Below the pieces are notes generated by a model. It had not been told where the DNA came from. It searched no databases and worked only from the letters and a program-made list of their open reading frames with translations. Shown piece after piece: positions 51,258-60,295 of a DNA stretch of 64,000 nt. The translations under genes and the position numbers were made by a program. Within the stretch, counting starts at the first letter, position 1. The number at the start of each line of letters is the position of its first letter. This stretch comes from Knoellia sp. S7-12 (GTDB lineage: Bacteria > Actinomycetota > Actinomycetes > Actinomycetales > Dermatophilaceae), in contig NZ_CP155449.1 of NCBI RefSeq assembly GCF_040518285.1, positions 2,294,001 to 2,358,000 of the forward strand, written 5' to 3'.

Positions 51258-52166
51258 TCAGGGTGTCTCGGCGAGTCGCTTCTGCTCGGCCTCGACGTTG
51301 AAGTCGGCCTTGGGCCACTGCGGGTCGAGTTCCTTGAGGTGCTCGAGGACGAGCTCGGTCACGGCGAGGCGGGCGTACCACTTGCGGTCAGCCGGCACGA
51401 CGAACCACGGCGCGGCCTCGGTCGAGCACTTCTCGATCGCTACCTGGTAGGCCTCCTGGTAGGCCGCCCAGTGCGCCCGCTCGTCCAGGTCGCCGGTGTT
51501 GAACTTCCAGTGTTTTTCGGGTCGCTCCAACCGCTCCGCAAGGCGCGCTTTCTGCTCGTCGCTGGAGATGTGCAGCATGACCTTGATGACTGTCGTCCCT
51601 GAGGCCGCCACCTTCTGCTCGAAGGCGTTGATCTGGGCATAGCGGCGCGACCACTGCGACGCGGGCACCATGTCGTGGACCCTCACGATGAGGACGTCCT
51701 CGTAGTGCGAGCGGTCGAAGACACCGATCTGCCCCGCCGTGGGCAGGGCTTTGCGGATGCGCCAGAGGAAGGGGCGCCTGCGCTCCTCCGCCGACGGCGC
51801 CTTGAACGAAGTGATGTTCACGCCCTGTGGGTCAAGGGCTCCGACGACGTGGCGCATGATGCCGCCCTTGCCGGAGGTGTCCATGCCCTGGATGATCAGC
51901 AGGACCGAACGCTTGCCGCCGGCCTTGGACTCTGCATAGAGCCGTTCCTGCAGCTCGGCGAGCACGTCACCGAGCCCTGCCAGGGCTTCCTCGCCGGCCA
52001 CCTTGTCGCCGTCGAAGCCCGGCGTCGACCGAGGATCGAGCTCGACCAGCTCGAAGCCTTCACCGGCGCGCAACGCCTGCGTGAAGGACGTCGCTGTGAC
52101 CACCTCCACCTTCTCGGACGTCTTGCCCTTGCTGCTCTTCTTGTCCTTTGCGCTCTTCTTCGCCAT
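51258..52166 (-). CDS. ppk2: Polyphosphate kinase 2 family protein
   Basis: 302 residues. A Lys/Ser-rich N-terminus, then Walker A GMDTSGKGG, the lid region (SFKAPSAEERRRPFLWRIRKALP), FDRSHYEDVLIVRV and LDERAHWAAYQEAY, all typical PPK2. It transfers phosphate between polyphosphate and nucleotides; the single-domain length suits any of the three PPK2 classes, so ADP- versus AMP-phosphorylation is open. Divergent from the RibD-like gene across 50 bp. Confidence 0.92.
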   Translation of the reverse strand: MAKKSAKDKKSSKGKTSEKVEVVTATSFTQALRAGEGFELVELDPRSTPGFDGDKVAGEEALAGLGDVLAELQERLYAESKAGGKRSVLLIIQGMDTSGKGGIMRHVVGALDPQGVNITSFKAPSAEERRRPFLWRIRKALPTAGQIGVFDRSHYEDVLIVRVHDMVPASQWSRRYAQINAFEQKVAASGTTVIKVMLHISSDEQKARLAERLERPEKHWKFNTGDLDERAHWAAYQEAYQVAIEKCSTEAAPWFVVPADRKWYARLAVTELVLEHLKELDPQWPKADFNVEAEQKRLAETP

Positions 52167-52216
52167 CCCCGCATCCTGTCAGCCGCAACCGGCTGAAGGG
52201 GTGTCAGACTCACGTC

Positions 52217-52906
52217 GTGCGCCTCCTCCTCGACAAACGCTCCCGCCCCCTCTCCCCCGGCGTGCTCAGCGACGACGACCTCTCTCATCTCTATGCATGG
52301 CCAGCAGGGGGCGGTATGCGCGCGAACTTCGTGAGCACCCTGGATGGGTCGGCGGTGGGCAGTGACAGTCGGAGCGGCTCGATCAACACCGCGGCCGATG
52401 GACGTATCTTCCACCTCCAGCGGGAGCTGACTGACTGTGTGCTCGTCGGCGCGGGAACCGCTCGCGCAGAGGGCTATCGACGTGGCGACAAGCCGATCGT
52501 CGTCGTCAGCAGGAGCGGTCAACTCCCGGAGTCCCTGACCTCCGGGGACGGTGACGTCATCCTCGTGACGTGCGCTTCCTCTGGACGCACCGAAGGCGAC
52601 GACGTCTGGGTCGAGGGAGACGACGAGGTCGACCTCCCGGCGGTCGTGGCTCGTCTCCGCACATCGGGTATGCCGCGTGTCCTCGCGGAGGGTGGTCCGC
52701 ACCTCTTCCACAGCCTTCTCGACGCTGATCTCGTCGACGAGTTCGCCCTCACACTCGCACCGCGGATCGTCGGTGGCGAGCACACGCGCGTGGTTGCCGG
52801 TGAGGCGCTGGGCGGACCGGCGGGGCTGGGTGCCGAAATCGTCCACCTCGTCGAGGAGGACGGCTCCCTGCTCGGCCTCTGGAAGGTCAAGACCCCCGGT
52901 CCCTGA
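52217..52906 (+). CDS. RibD C-terminal/dihydrofolate-reductase-fold pyrimidine reductase family protein
   Basis: 229 residues from the GTG at 52217. RibD_C features: MRANFVSTLDGSAVGSDSRSGSINTAADGRIFHLQRELTD, VLVGAGTARAEGY, and RVLAEGGPHLFHSLLDADLVDEFALTLAPRIVGG. Stand-alone members reduce pteridine- or riboflavin-like substrates with NADPH, but the substrate here is unknown. The sequence upstream of this GTG lies in the divergent promoter. Converges on the second PPOX gene. Confidence 0.88.
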   Translation: MRLLLDKRSRPLSPGVLSDDDLSHLYAWPAGGGMRANFVSTLDGSAVGSDSRSGSINTAADGRIFHLQRELTDCVLVGAGTARAEGYRRGDKPIVVVSRSGQLPESLTSGDGDVILVTCASSGRTEGDDVWVEGDDEVDLPAVVARLRTSGMPRVLAEGGPHLFHSLLDADLVDEFALTLAPRIVGGEHTRVVAGEALGGPAGLGAEIVHLVEEDGSLLGLWKVKTPGP

Positions 52907-52923
52907 CGACCTATTGCCGCTCC

Positions 52924-53355
52924 TCAGCGCGGGAGCAGCTCGCGCCCCGAGATCTGGTCGGGGCGGATGCGGACCCAGACGGAGTGGTTCGGGTCACCCA
53001 CCATCCACGGCGTGGGGTCGGAGTCTGCCAGCTCGCGGATGAGGTCGTCCTCGTCCACGAGGGATGCGGCCCCCGTCAGTGAGACGCTCCAGCCCGTGAG
53101 CAAGGCACGGTCGTAGTCGTCGACCTCGAACCCCACCTGGCTGTGGTCGGCCGCCGCCTCGATCTTCGACCCACCGCTGGTCCTGAAGTAGACGTCCAGC
53201 CCATGCACCACGTGGTGAACAGGCAGCACGACCACCTCGCCGGACCGGACGAACGCGACCCGCCCGATGCCCGCCGTGGCCAGTCGACCCGTGCACTCAT
53301 CGGTGCTCATGACCCGCAGATCGCTGTGATCGGTTGGGGCGTCGATGTCGTTCAT
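52924..53355 (-). CDS. PPOX-fold flavin/haem-binding-type protein, second copy
   Basis: 143 residues from the ATG at 53355, which overlaps the stress-protein stop (ATGA). Pattern as in the first PPOX gene: GRVAFVRSGEVVVLPVHHVVHGLDVYFRTSGGSKIEAA, VGFEVDDYDRAL and a closing IRPDQISGREL. Start fixed by the overlap; a longer frame would run into the upstream gene. Transcribed with the universal stress protein behind a DosR-like box. Cofactor unknown. Confidence 0.87.
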   Translation of the reverse strand: MNDIDAPTDHSDLRVMSTDECTGRLATAGIGRVAFVRSGEVVVLPVHHVVHGLDVYFRTSGGSKIEAAADHSQVGFEVDDYDRALLTGWSVSLTGAASLVDEDDLIRELADSDPTPWMVGDPNHSVWVRIRPDQISGRELLPR

Positions 53356-54245
53356 GACGTCGGCCCCGAAACGGCATGGACGACGGCGAGGGGGCACGGA
53401 CGCTCACGGTGCAGGAGTCCTTGGCTCACCGAGCCCAGAAGCAATCCGACGAACCCGCCATGTCCGCGGCTCCCGACGACGATGAGCTGGGCACCCTCGG
53501 CCTCCGAGAGCACGGCCTCCACCGGCAGTGACCTGCGCAGGACCGAACGCACCTTCACCTCGGGGAACTTGGCCGACCATCCGGCCAGAGAAGCCTCGAG
53601 CTGCGCCCGGTGGAGGTCCTCCATCTCGATGACTCTGTCCTCGCTGAGCCACGGGCTGTCGAAGGTCTGGGGGACGTCGAGCCCCCAGGAGTGCACCGCT
53701 GTCACGGAGGCCCCGAGGTCCGATGCTCTCCCGAAGGCGAACCCGACGGCGGGGTCGTTGGCGGACGAGCCGTCCACGGCCACGACGATGGGCGCGTCCG
53801 GCGCGAGTTCGAAGACCTGGTCGACGACCACCACGGGGCAGGACGCGTGGGCAGCCACCTGCGACGAGGTGGAGCCCGAGAAGGCTTCACCCAGCGCGGA
53901 CTGCCGACGCCGTCCCACCACGACGAGCTCCGCCTCGTGGGACGCGTCGACGAGGAAGGCAGCAGGCGTGCCGGCCACCGACTTCACAATGGCGGCCCGC
54001 TCGGGAGACAGTTCCGCCACGCGCTCGCGGGCCTGTTCGACGAGCTCGCTGTCGAGGTCCTCCGGCCAACGAGTGGTCAGTCTGTAGCCGGCCATGACGG
54101 GGTGGAGCATGCTGCGGGCGACGAGCACGTGCAGCGGAACGTCTCGGCGAGCTGCCTCGCCGGCAGCCCACTCGAACGCGGCCTCACCAGGCGGGGAATG
54201 GTCGAATCCCACGACGACGGGACGTGCGGCGGCGGTGGTACTCAT
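53352..54245 (-). CDS. Tandem universal stress protein, second copy
   Basis: 297 residues, two USP domains: PVVVGFDHSPPGEAAFEWAAGEAARRDVPLHVL and PIVVAVDGSSANDPAVGFAFGRASDLGASV, with the ATP-binding end GSRGHGGFVGLLLGSVSQGLLH in the second. It has a proper ribosome site (AGGAGG before the ATG) and a 5' leader of about 28 bases if transcription starts at 54273. First gene of a two-gene operon with the PPOX protein, under a DosR-like box. Expected cytoplasmic stress/dormancy role. Confidence 0.9.
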   Translation of the reverse strand: MSTTAAARPVVVGFDHSPPGEAAFEWAAGEAARRDVPLHVLVARSMLHPVMAGYRLTTRWPEDLDSELVEQARERVAELSPERAAIVKSVAGTPAAFLVDASHEAELVVVGRRRQSALGEAFSGSTSSQVAAHASCPVVVVDQVFELAPDAPIVVAVDGSSANDPAVGFAFGRASDLGASVTAVHSWGLDVPQTFDSPWLSEDRVIEMEDLHRAQLEASLAGWSAKFPEVKVRSVLRRSLPVEAVLSEAEGAQLIVVGSRGHGGFVGLLLGSVSQGLLHRERPCPLAVVHAVSGPTS

Positions 54246-54308
54246 GAGGTCCTCCTGTGGTGCGGAGTGTGGTCCTCCCAGCGTGGCGCGACCGTCCGCG
54301 CCCTAGTA

Positions 54309-54322
54309 GGGCCCTTGGTCCC
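54309..54322 (-). promoter_or_regulatory. DosR-like box upstream of the second stress-protein operon
   Basis: GGGCCCTTGGTCCC on plus. With +1 at 54273 (an A on minus), 42.5 bp from the centre, -12 to -7 reads CACGCT. The gap of ~120 bp from here to the SulP stop holds nothing else clear. Confidence 0.7.
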
Positions 54323-54443
54323 GGTTCAGTGATGGAGTTCGCCCGACGCTCGGGCGGTTGTCATCACGCCCACCACGGCCGGGGCGACGAAGCCGGCCAC
54401 CTCTGCGCAGATGGTCCCGACGACCAACGACGGAACAACCGGC

Positions 54444-56216
54444 TCATCGTGGACCATCCGTGCCGGAAGCCGGACCCTCCGTGGAGGATGACCACGCGGC
54501 ATACGCCTCGACGGCGAACGGCAGGGTCATGAAGACCCGTTCCTCCCCCACTCGCGCGACGAAACCAGTCCGCTCAAGGTCTTCACGCAGATCCTGCTTG
54601 ACCCTGCTGAGCGCAAGGACCACGCCGCGCCGGTCGAGTTCGGCGCGCAACAACTCCAACGCGTCCGCCGCCGTGATGTCCACGGACACGTTCGCCTCCA
54701 TGTTCAGCAGGAGCCAGCGTGTCGGTGTTGGGGCACGATCGACCGCGCTGATCGCCCGCGTCACGAAGTCGTCGGCGTTCGCGAAGAAGAGCGGGGAGTC
54801 GTAGCGGTAGACGACCAGCCCCGGAACCGTTGTCGCCGTGGGGTAGTCGTCGACGTCGTGCATGCCCGCGACACCGGGCACGTGGCCCAGGATCCCGTCA
54901 TGCGGTCGGGTCACACGGCGGAGCAGGTCGAGGAGGGACAGGACGATCGCGACGAGGACGCCAGGCAGGATGCCGACGACGAGGACGGCGGCAGTTGTGC
55001 CCAGGGCCAGCGCGCCCTCGGTCCGCCGAAAGGCGAAGATGCGCCGGAACAGGGGCACGTCCACCAGCCGGATGGCTGCGTAGACCACCAACGCACCCAG
55101 GGCCGCGGTGGGGAACGCGGCCAGCACCGGATTGAAGAGCAGGACCGCGAGCACCACCGTCGCCAGGGCCACCAGCGCGTTGACCTGGCTGCGCCCACCG
55201 GCCGAGTCCACGATCGCCGTGCGACTGCCGCTGCTGCTGACCGGGAAACCCTGCGTCGCCGCCACCGCGAGATTGGCCGCACCCAGGGCGATGAGCTCTT
55301 GCTTCGCGTTCGGCTTGGCGTTGCGACGCTCACCGAACGCCCGGCCCGTCAGCACGTTGTCGGTGTAGGCGACGACGGCGATGCCGAGCGCCGCAGGGAG
55401 GAGGGTGCGCAGATCGGCGACGCCCAGGTCGGGCACCCGGAGCGACGGGAGCTCACGAGGGACGGGCCCGACCACCTCGATGCCCCGCGACCGGAGGTCG
55501 AGAACAACGACTGCCGCCGCCGAGAGCACCACAGCGATCAGCGGCGCGGGAGCGCGCGGCCACAGGCGCGTCGTGACGAGCAGGAGCACAAGTACCGCCG
55601 CGGCGAGCACCACCGTGGGTACATGAGCCTCCCCCAGCTGCTCCAGGACCGAGCCCACCTCGGCCACCGCGGTGTCGCCGGACACCTCCAGACCGGTCAC
55701 CGTGTCCAGCTGGCTGACGACCATGAGGGCGGCCACACCCGCCATGTAGCCCACAAGGACCGGCCTCGACAGGAGTTCCGCGAGGAAGGCCAGACGCAGG
55801 GCCCAGGCCAACAGGCAGATCACCCCCACCAGCGCAGCCAGTCCGGCAGCCAGCGCGGCATACCGGCTGGGGTCGGCCGCCGCGATGCCGCCCAGGGCGA
55901 CGGCGGTCATGAGCGCGGTGGTGGACTCCGGTCCGACAGAGAGCTGGTCGGAGGAGCCGAGGACGGCGTAGACCACCATCGCGACGCACGCCGCCCAGAG
56001 GCCAGCGACGGCGGGCAGACCGGCCACGCCGGCATAAGCCATCACCTGCGGGACGAGGTATGCCGCCACGGTCACGCCCGCGACAACGTCACCTCTCAGC
56101 CACGTTCGGTGATAGCTCCTCACGACGGCCAGCCCGGGCACTGTGGCACCACGGACTCGTCCGACGCGTCCCAATTGCCCGGCTTTGGCCTCCTCGTCGC
56201 TCGGGTTGCGGATCAT
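54444..56216 (-). CDS. SulP-type anion transporter with STAS domain
   Basis: 590 residues from the ATG at 56216. About ten to twelve helices; SulP features include VAGVTVAAYLVPQVMAYAGVAGLP, VGPESTTALMTAVALGG and the segment ATQGFPVSSSGSRTAIVDSAGGRSQ. The C-terminal ~130 residues are a STAS domain (GLVVYRYDSPLFFANADDF; LLLNMEANVSVDITAADALELL). It transports sulfate or another anion; the M. tuberculosis homologue Rv1739c lies in the DosR regulon. The start shares a base with the stop of a 38-residue frame, so translation may be coupled. Confidence 0.9.
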   Translation of the reverse strand: MIRNPSDEEAKAGQLGRVGRVRGATVPGLAVVRSYHRTWLRGDVVAGVTVAAYLVPQVMAYAGVAGLPAVAGLWAACVAMVVYAVLGSSDQLSVGPESTTALMTAVALGGIAAADPSRYAALAAGLAALVGVICLLAWALRLAFLAELLSRPVLVGYMAGVAALMVVSQLDTVTGLEVSGDTAVAEVGSVLEQLGEAHVPTVVLAAAVLVLLLVTTRLWPRAPAPLIAVVLSAAAVVVLDLRSRGIEVVGPVPRELPSLRVPDLGVADLRTLLPAALGIAVVAYTDNVLTGRAFGERRNAKPNAKQELIALGAANLAVAATQGFPVSSSGSRTAIVDSAGGRSQVNALVALATVVLAVLLFNPVLAAFPTAALGALVVYAAIRLVDVPLFRRIFAFRRTEGALALGTTAAVLVVGILPGVLVAIVLSLLDLLRRVTRPHDGILGHVPGVAGMHDVDDYPTATTVPGLVVYRYDSPLFFANADDFVTRAISAVDRAPTPTRWLLLNMEANVSVDITAADALELLRAELDRRGVVLALSRVKQDLREDLERTGFVARVGEERVFMTLPFAVEAYAAWSSSTEGPASGTDGPR

Positions 56217-56332
56217 CAGGGCCCAGCGACCTGGCCGTCCGTGTCGAGGTGGATCGAGGCGGCCGCGCTGATCGGCTCGCGGTGGGCGGCGCAGGCGATC
56301 GCGAGGTCCGAGGAACGCGAGATCGTGGTCAT
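56216..56332 (-). CDS. 38-residue leader protein of the SulP gene (hypothetical, predicted leaderless)
   Basis: A short open frame beginning MTTISRSSDLAIACAAHREP, polar with one Cys. No family recognised. It has no ribosome site but its ATG lies exactly 42.5 bp from a DosR-like box centre, and -12 to -7 reads GACAGT, so its mRNA would start at the ATG. Its stop overlaps the SulP start by one base (TGATG), as expected of a frame that delivers ribosomes to SulP. A longer start at 56512 would cross the box. The frame may matter more than the peptide. Confidence 0.5.
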   Translation of the reverse strand: MTTISRSSDLAIACAAHREPISAAASIHLDTDGQVAGP

Positions 56333-56367
56333 GCAACCACTGTCCCTCGTCTGTGCGGTCGTGTCTC

Positions 56368-56381
56368 GGGCCAAAGGGCCC
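56368..56381 (-). promoter_or_regulatory. DosR-like box upstream of the SulP unit
   Basis: GGGCCAAAGGGCCC on plus (GGGCCCTTTGGCCC on minus). Its centre is 42.5 bp before the A of the ATG at 56332; -12 to -7 reads GACAGT. The ~140 bp from the box to the luciferase-like stop show no other feature. Confidence 0.65.
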
Positions 56382-56519
56382 GGGTTTCTGCCACCACGAC
56401 AGGCGACAACGCGGGGGTCCCCCATCGTGCAGGTTTGGGCCGAGCAGAATGCCGATCCACGGATGACGCCGCGGCAGCTCGAAATGATCGCCTCTGGTTC
56501 GTGCTTCGACACCGCACAG

Positions 56520-56537
56520 GGATCAGGATCAGGATCA
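56520..56537. repeat. Three tandem GGATCA hexamers at a stop codon
   Basis: GGATCA repeats three times without interruption; the last copy contains the stop codon of the luciferase-like gene. Such short tracts may vary in copy number by slippage; here a change would affect only the 3' untranslated side. Confidence 0.8.
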
Positions 56538-57530
56538 GGGGGTGGCGAGGAGTTCCAAGGCCCGGAGGCGGTTGCCGAGACCGGGCACGGCGTTGTTGAT
56601 CATCAGCTCGTCGGCTCGGGACAGGCCAGCGAACTGCTCGAGGTAGTTGCGTACGGCCTCGATGTCGCCGATCGCCGTGTAGGTCATCATGTGTCTCGCC
56701 TGCGCGGCCACCGGTGACTCCATGAGCGCGTCGACGGTGGCATCGTCGAGCTCGCCGCCATACGCCGGAACGCGGGAGGCGAGTGCACGCACACGCGAGC
56801 GGAGCACCGAAGCGGCCAACGCCTCCGCGTGCTCCTGCTCATCGGCCACAACGACGTTGAGCGCCGCGATGACGTAGGGCTCGGCGAGCTGCTCGGACGG
56901 CCGGAAGTCGCGGCGATAGACCTCGACCGCTTGCTGCAACGCATCCGGGGCGAAGTGGCTCGCGAATGCGTAGGGCAGGCCGAGCCGCGCTGCGAGCTGG
57001 GCGCCGAACAGGGAACTTCCGAGGATGTAGAGCGGCACCTTGGTCCCGCGTCCGGGGAAGGCGTGAATCGTTGGCACGAGGCTCTCGTCGGCCAGGTAGC
57101 CCTGCAACTCGAGGACGTCGTCCGGGAAGCCGTCTGACGCACGCGGATCCACGCGCAACGCCCTCGATGTCACCTGGTCGGTGCCCGGTGCGCGACCGAG
57201 TCCGAGGTCGACACGGCCGGGGTGCAGCTCGGCCAGCGTCCCGAACTGCTCGGCGATGACGAGCGGTGAGTGGTTGGGCAGCATGACGCCACCAGAACCC
57301 ACGCGGATGCGCTCGGTCCGGGCAGCGACGTGGGCGAGCAGGACGGCCGTGGCCGCTGACGCGATGGAGGGCATGTTGTGATGCTCGGCGAACCACAACC
57401 GCTCGAACGTGCCGAGCGAGTCGGCCTTCTGCGCCAGCGTCACGCTGGTCTCAAGGGCTTCGCCGATCGACTGGTCGCGGCCGACCGTCGCGAGGTCGAG
57501 CAACGAGAGCTTCACACCTGCCGAGGTCAC
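56535..57530 (-). CDS. Luciferase-like (LLM class) flavin-dependent monooxygenase, MsnO8-like
   Basis: 331 residues, GTG start overlapping the symporter stop (GTGA). LLM barrel features: [56 protein letters not shown] is the characteristic stretch, then [12 protein letters not shown] and the phosphate-site region [27 protein letters not shown]. It uses FMNH2 (or F420) to oxidise an unknown substrate. Translational coupling to a dicarboxylate/amino-acid symporter is unusual and may hint at a substrate taken up by it. Confidence 0.88.
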   Translation of the reverse strand: MTSAGVKLSLLDLATVGRDQSIGEALETSVTLAQKADSLGTFERLWFAEHHNMPSIASAATAVLLAHVAARTERIRVGSGGVMLPNHSPLVIAEQFGTLAELHPGRVDLGLGRAPGTDQVTSRALRVDPRASDGFPDDVLELQGYLADESLVPTIHAFPGRGTKVPLYILGSSLFGAQLAARLGLPYAFASHFAPDALQQAVEVYRRDFRPSEQLAEPYVIAALNVVVADEQEHAEALAASVLRSRVRALASRVPAYGGELDDATVDALMESPVAAQARHMMTYTAIGDIEAVRNYLEQFAGLSRADELMINNAVPGLGNRLRALELLATP

Positions 57531-58945
57531 GCCGGGACCGCCACTCGGGTCTTGTCGGCGGCCGGAACCGCAGCAATCTCATCCTCGTCGAGCTCGAGAC
57601 GAGCATCAGCGCCACCGAACGTGTTGCTGTCATAGACCTCTTGGTCGAGCAGACCGTTGCGCTTGGCGACGATCGTCGGGATGAGAGCCTGGCCGGCCAC
57701 GTTGGTGGCGGTGCGGATCATGTCGATGATCGGGTCGATCGCGAGGAGCAGCCCGACACCCTCGAGCGGGAGGCCGAGAGTCGACAGGGTGAGGGTGAGC
57801 ATGACCACTGCACCGGTTAGCCCGGCTGTGGCAGCCGATCCGACGATGGACACGAACGCGATGAGCAGGTAGTCGGTGAAGACGAGGTCGACCCCGAAGA
57901 GCTGGGCCACGGTGATGGCGGCCAGTGCCGGATAGATCGCGGCGCAGCCGTCCATCTTGGTCGTGGCACCGATCGGCACCGCGAAGGACGCGTAGTCACG
58001 CGAGACGCCGAGGTTGCGCGTCACGACGCGCTGGGTCAGCGGCAGGGTACCGATGGAGCTGCGCGAGACGAACGCGAACTGGATCGCCGGCCACGCACCC
58101 GCAAAGAACTTCACGGGGCTCAAACCGTTGGCACGAGCCACGATCGGATAGATCACGAGGAGCACGATCGCGCAGCCGATGTAGACGTCAGCGGTGAAGA
58201 TTGCGAGTGGTCCGAGCAGGTCCCAGCCGTAGTTCGCGACGGCCGAGCCGATGAGGGCCGCGGTGCCGAGCGGCGACAGCTTGATGACCCACCACACGAG
58301 CTTGCTGAAGACCTCGAGAGCACTGCGGGTGAGGTCGATGAACGGGTCAGCCTTGGCACCGACGGCCAGCGCAGCTGCACCAATGGCCAGGCCCAGGACG
58401 ACGAGCTGGAGGATGTTGAAGTCCGGGCTCGAGCTGAGCGCGCCACCCTCCTCAGCGGAGGTGGACACCTCGAGGCCGAGGAAGTTGCCCGGCACGATCG
58501 AGGTGAGGAAGTCGAGCCAGCTGCCGGTGTTGCTGGGTGCCTCGCCAGCGCTCGTGTCGAGTGTGGCGTTGGCGCCGGGGTTGGTGAGGAGGCCCAAAGT
58601 GATGCCGACGACGACCGACGCTGCGGCCGTGATCGCGAACCACACGAGGGTCTCCCCCGCGAGGCGTGCGGCATTCTTCACCTGGCGCAGGTTGGCGATC
58701 GACACGATGATCGCGGTGAGGACGAGTGGCACGACGATGACCCGGAGCAACTGGACGAAGATCCCGCCAACGGTCTTGAGCGTTTCGGCGAGCCACGCCT
58801 GGTCGAACTGACGGGCGATGAAGCCGAGCAGGACACCGGCGGCGAGGCCGATGAAGACCTGGGCCCAGAAGGGAACCCCGGGTCGCTTGCGTGAGGTTGT
58901 GGGTGCCGGCGCGGACGCTGCGGCATCAGGGGTGGTGCTGGACAT
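57527..58945 (-). CDS. Dicarboxylate/amino acid:cation symporter (DAACS)
   Basis: 472 residues. Family features: [23 protein letters not shown] in helix 2-3, [15 protein letters not shown] (the serine-rich hairpin 1), [22 protein letters not shown] (helix 7 region, NMDGT-like) and [46 protein letters not shown] near the end. It imports C4-dicarboxylates or glutamate/aspartate with Na+ or H+. A good AGGAG lies before the ATG. The 186 bp upstream to the alpha/beta hydrolase stop hold its promoter, with nothing else I can name. Confidence 0.92.
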   Translation of the reverse strand: MSSTTPDAAASAPAPTTSRKRPGVPFWAQVFIGLAAGVLLGFIARQFDQAWLAETLKTVGGIFVQLLRVIVVPLVLTAIIVSIANLRQVKNAARLAGETLVWFAITAAASVVVGITLGLLTNPGANATLDTSAGEAPSNTGSWLDFLTSIVPGNFLGLEVSTSAEEGGALSSSPDFNILQLVVLGLAIGAAALAVGAKADPFIDLTRSALEVFSKLVWWVIKLSPLGTAALIGSAVANYGWDLLGPLAIFTADVYIGCAIVLLVIYPIVARANGLSPVKFFAGAWPAIQFAFVSRSSIGTLPLTQRVVTRNLGVSRDYASFAVPIGATTKMDGCAAIYPALAAITVAQLFGVDLVFTDYLLIAFVSIVGSAATAGLTGAVVMLTLTLSTLGLPLEGVGLLLAIDPIIDMIRTATNVAGQALIPTIVAKRNGLLDQEVYDSNTFGGADARLELDEDEIAAVPAADKTRVAVPA

Positions 58946-59131
58946 GACAAGGCTCCTGGAAGTGGGGTGGGACTGACGCGGAGGCTGTCAACGTCGTCAG
59001 AGGGCGCTGCCGTCCCTCATCAGGTCCACGTGGAGCCTCCGCCACAGGGCAGGGGTCGTTGTCGGAGTGCACACGTGGGCGCCAACGGCCCTCACGTCAG
59101 GGCTATTCCCCTCGTCCGCTCGTCAGGTCAG

Positions 59132-60295
59132 TCAACGGGCGAAGTCGGTGACGAGGCGCGTCCAGCGATCTGGGTCGGTGTTCCACTCCTTGCAGTGCCG
59201 GGCGACCCGCCACTCCTCATAGGTCACGAGGTCTGGCCGGTGTTGCGCGAGCTGACGGGAAGGTCCCACCGGCACGAACTCGTCGTCGGCGGAGTGGATG
59301 AGCAGCATCGGGTGTCGCAACTCGTCGGACCGGCGCACCCAGTCGGTCTGCGCAACGTCGACCGACTCGTGCACGCCGACGAAGCGCTTGCCCCAACGCC
59401 GACCCATCATGGAACGCGACAGCGATCCGACCACCTTGGGCAGGCGGTGCATGCGCGCGTGGTGGTCGAGAACGTCACCCCAGTCGATGACCGGTCCGTC
59501 AAGGATCACCTTGGAGACGATGTCGGCCAGTGGCGACCGGTCCAGGAACTGCAGGGCGATCGCTCCGCCCATCGACCAGCCGACGACGAGGATCTCTGCG
59601 GCACCGGACGACACGGCATACTCCACGGCTGCTTCGATGTCGCGCCACTCCGACAGGCCCAGGTTGTAGCGGCCGTCAGGCCCGGCCGGAACCCCCTCGT
59701 CATTGCGATAGGTCGGAACGAGGGAGGTCCATCCAGCTTCGTGCAACGCCGGCAGTGCCCGCAGCGTCTCCTGGCGGCGCGAGCCACGTCCGTGCACGAG
59801 GACGGCCCATCGTGAACCTCGCCCGCCGTTCGCCGGAACCACCCAGGCCGGCATGCGCCCGAGCTCGCCGTCGATGTCGACGTGTTCGGTCCGCAGTCCG
59901 ACCGCAGTGTCCGGCGTGCCGGTGAAGTGGTGGCCATCGAATCGCGCACCACCAGGCACAAGTTCCCCCGCGTCCACAGCAATGACTTCGCGCTCGACCG
60001 TCCCTTCGGCGACGTCGGTGTCGGTGAGATCGCCGATGCGCACGTGACCCTGTCCACCATCGAGCCACAGCCCGTAGCGGCCCGGCACGACTGTCTCCAC
60101 CGTCGCGGACAGCAGGACACGATCGCCTCGGACGTCGAGGATCTGCACGTCGTCGGGACGGTCCCGTTCGGGGGTGAGGACACGACGAGCGAAGTATGCC
60201 GCCGCCGCGAGCGAGCCTGCCGCGCTCGCGATCGTCGTCGTCACGCCCACGGCAGCAGCAGCGCGGGCCGCCCGGCGGGTGGTCGCTTCAGGCAT
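59132..60295 (-). CDS. Alpha/beta hydrolase with N-terminal membrane segment
   Basis: 387 residues from the ATG at 60295, overlapping the ligase gene end by eight bases. One N-terminal hydrophobic segment (AAAVGVTTTIASAAGSLAAAAYFA) may anchor it. The hydrolase core has the nucleophile elbow GWSMGGAIAL, acid in HSADDEF and His in ARHCKEW, and the oxyanion stretch LVHGRGS. A family of putative peptidase/esterase-like proteins; no substrate clue. Downstream of the end-joining ligase without an evident functional link. Confidence 0.85.
   Translation of the reverse strand: MPEATTRRAARAAAAVGVTTTIASAAGSLAAAAYFARRVLTPERDRPDDVQILDVRGDRVLLSATVETVVPGRYGLWLDGGQGHVRIGDLTDTDVAEGTVEREVIAVDAGELVPGGARFDGHHFTGTPDTAVGLRTEHVDIDGELGRMPAWVVPANGGRGSRWAVLVHGRGSRRQETLRALPALHEAGWTSLVPTYRNDEGVPAGPDGRYNLGLSEWRDIEAAVEYAVSSGAAEILVVGWSMGGAIALQFLDRSPLADIVSKVILDGPVIDWGDVLDHHARMHRLPKVVGSLSRSMMGRRWGKRFVGVHESVDVAQTDWVRRSDELRHPMLLIHSADDEFVPVGPSRQLAQHRPDLVTYEEWRVARHCKEWNTDPDRWTRLVTDFAR

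Noticed and set aside
54858..56717. Very long plus-strand open frame of 619 codons opposite the SulP gene
   Set aside because: It mirrors SulP on the other strand, has His/Arg/Gln-rich sequence without any family motif, and arises from GC-rich codon bias.
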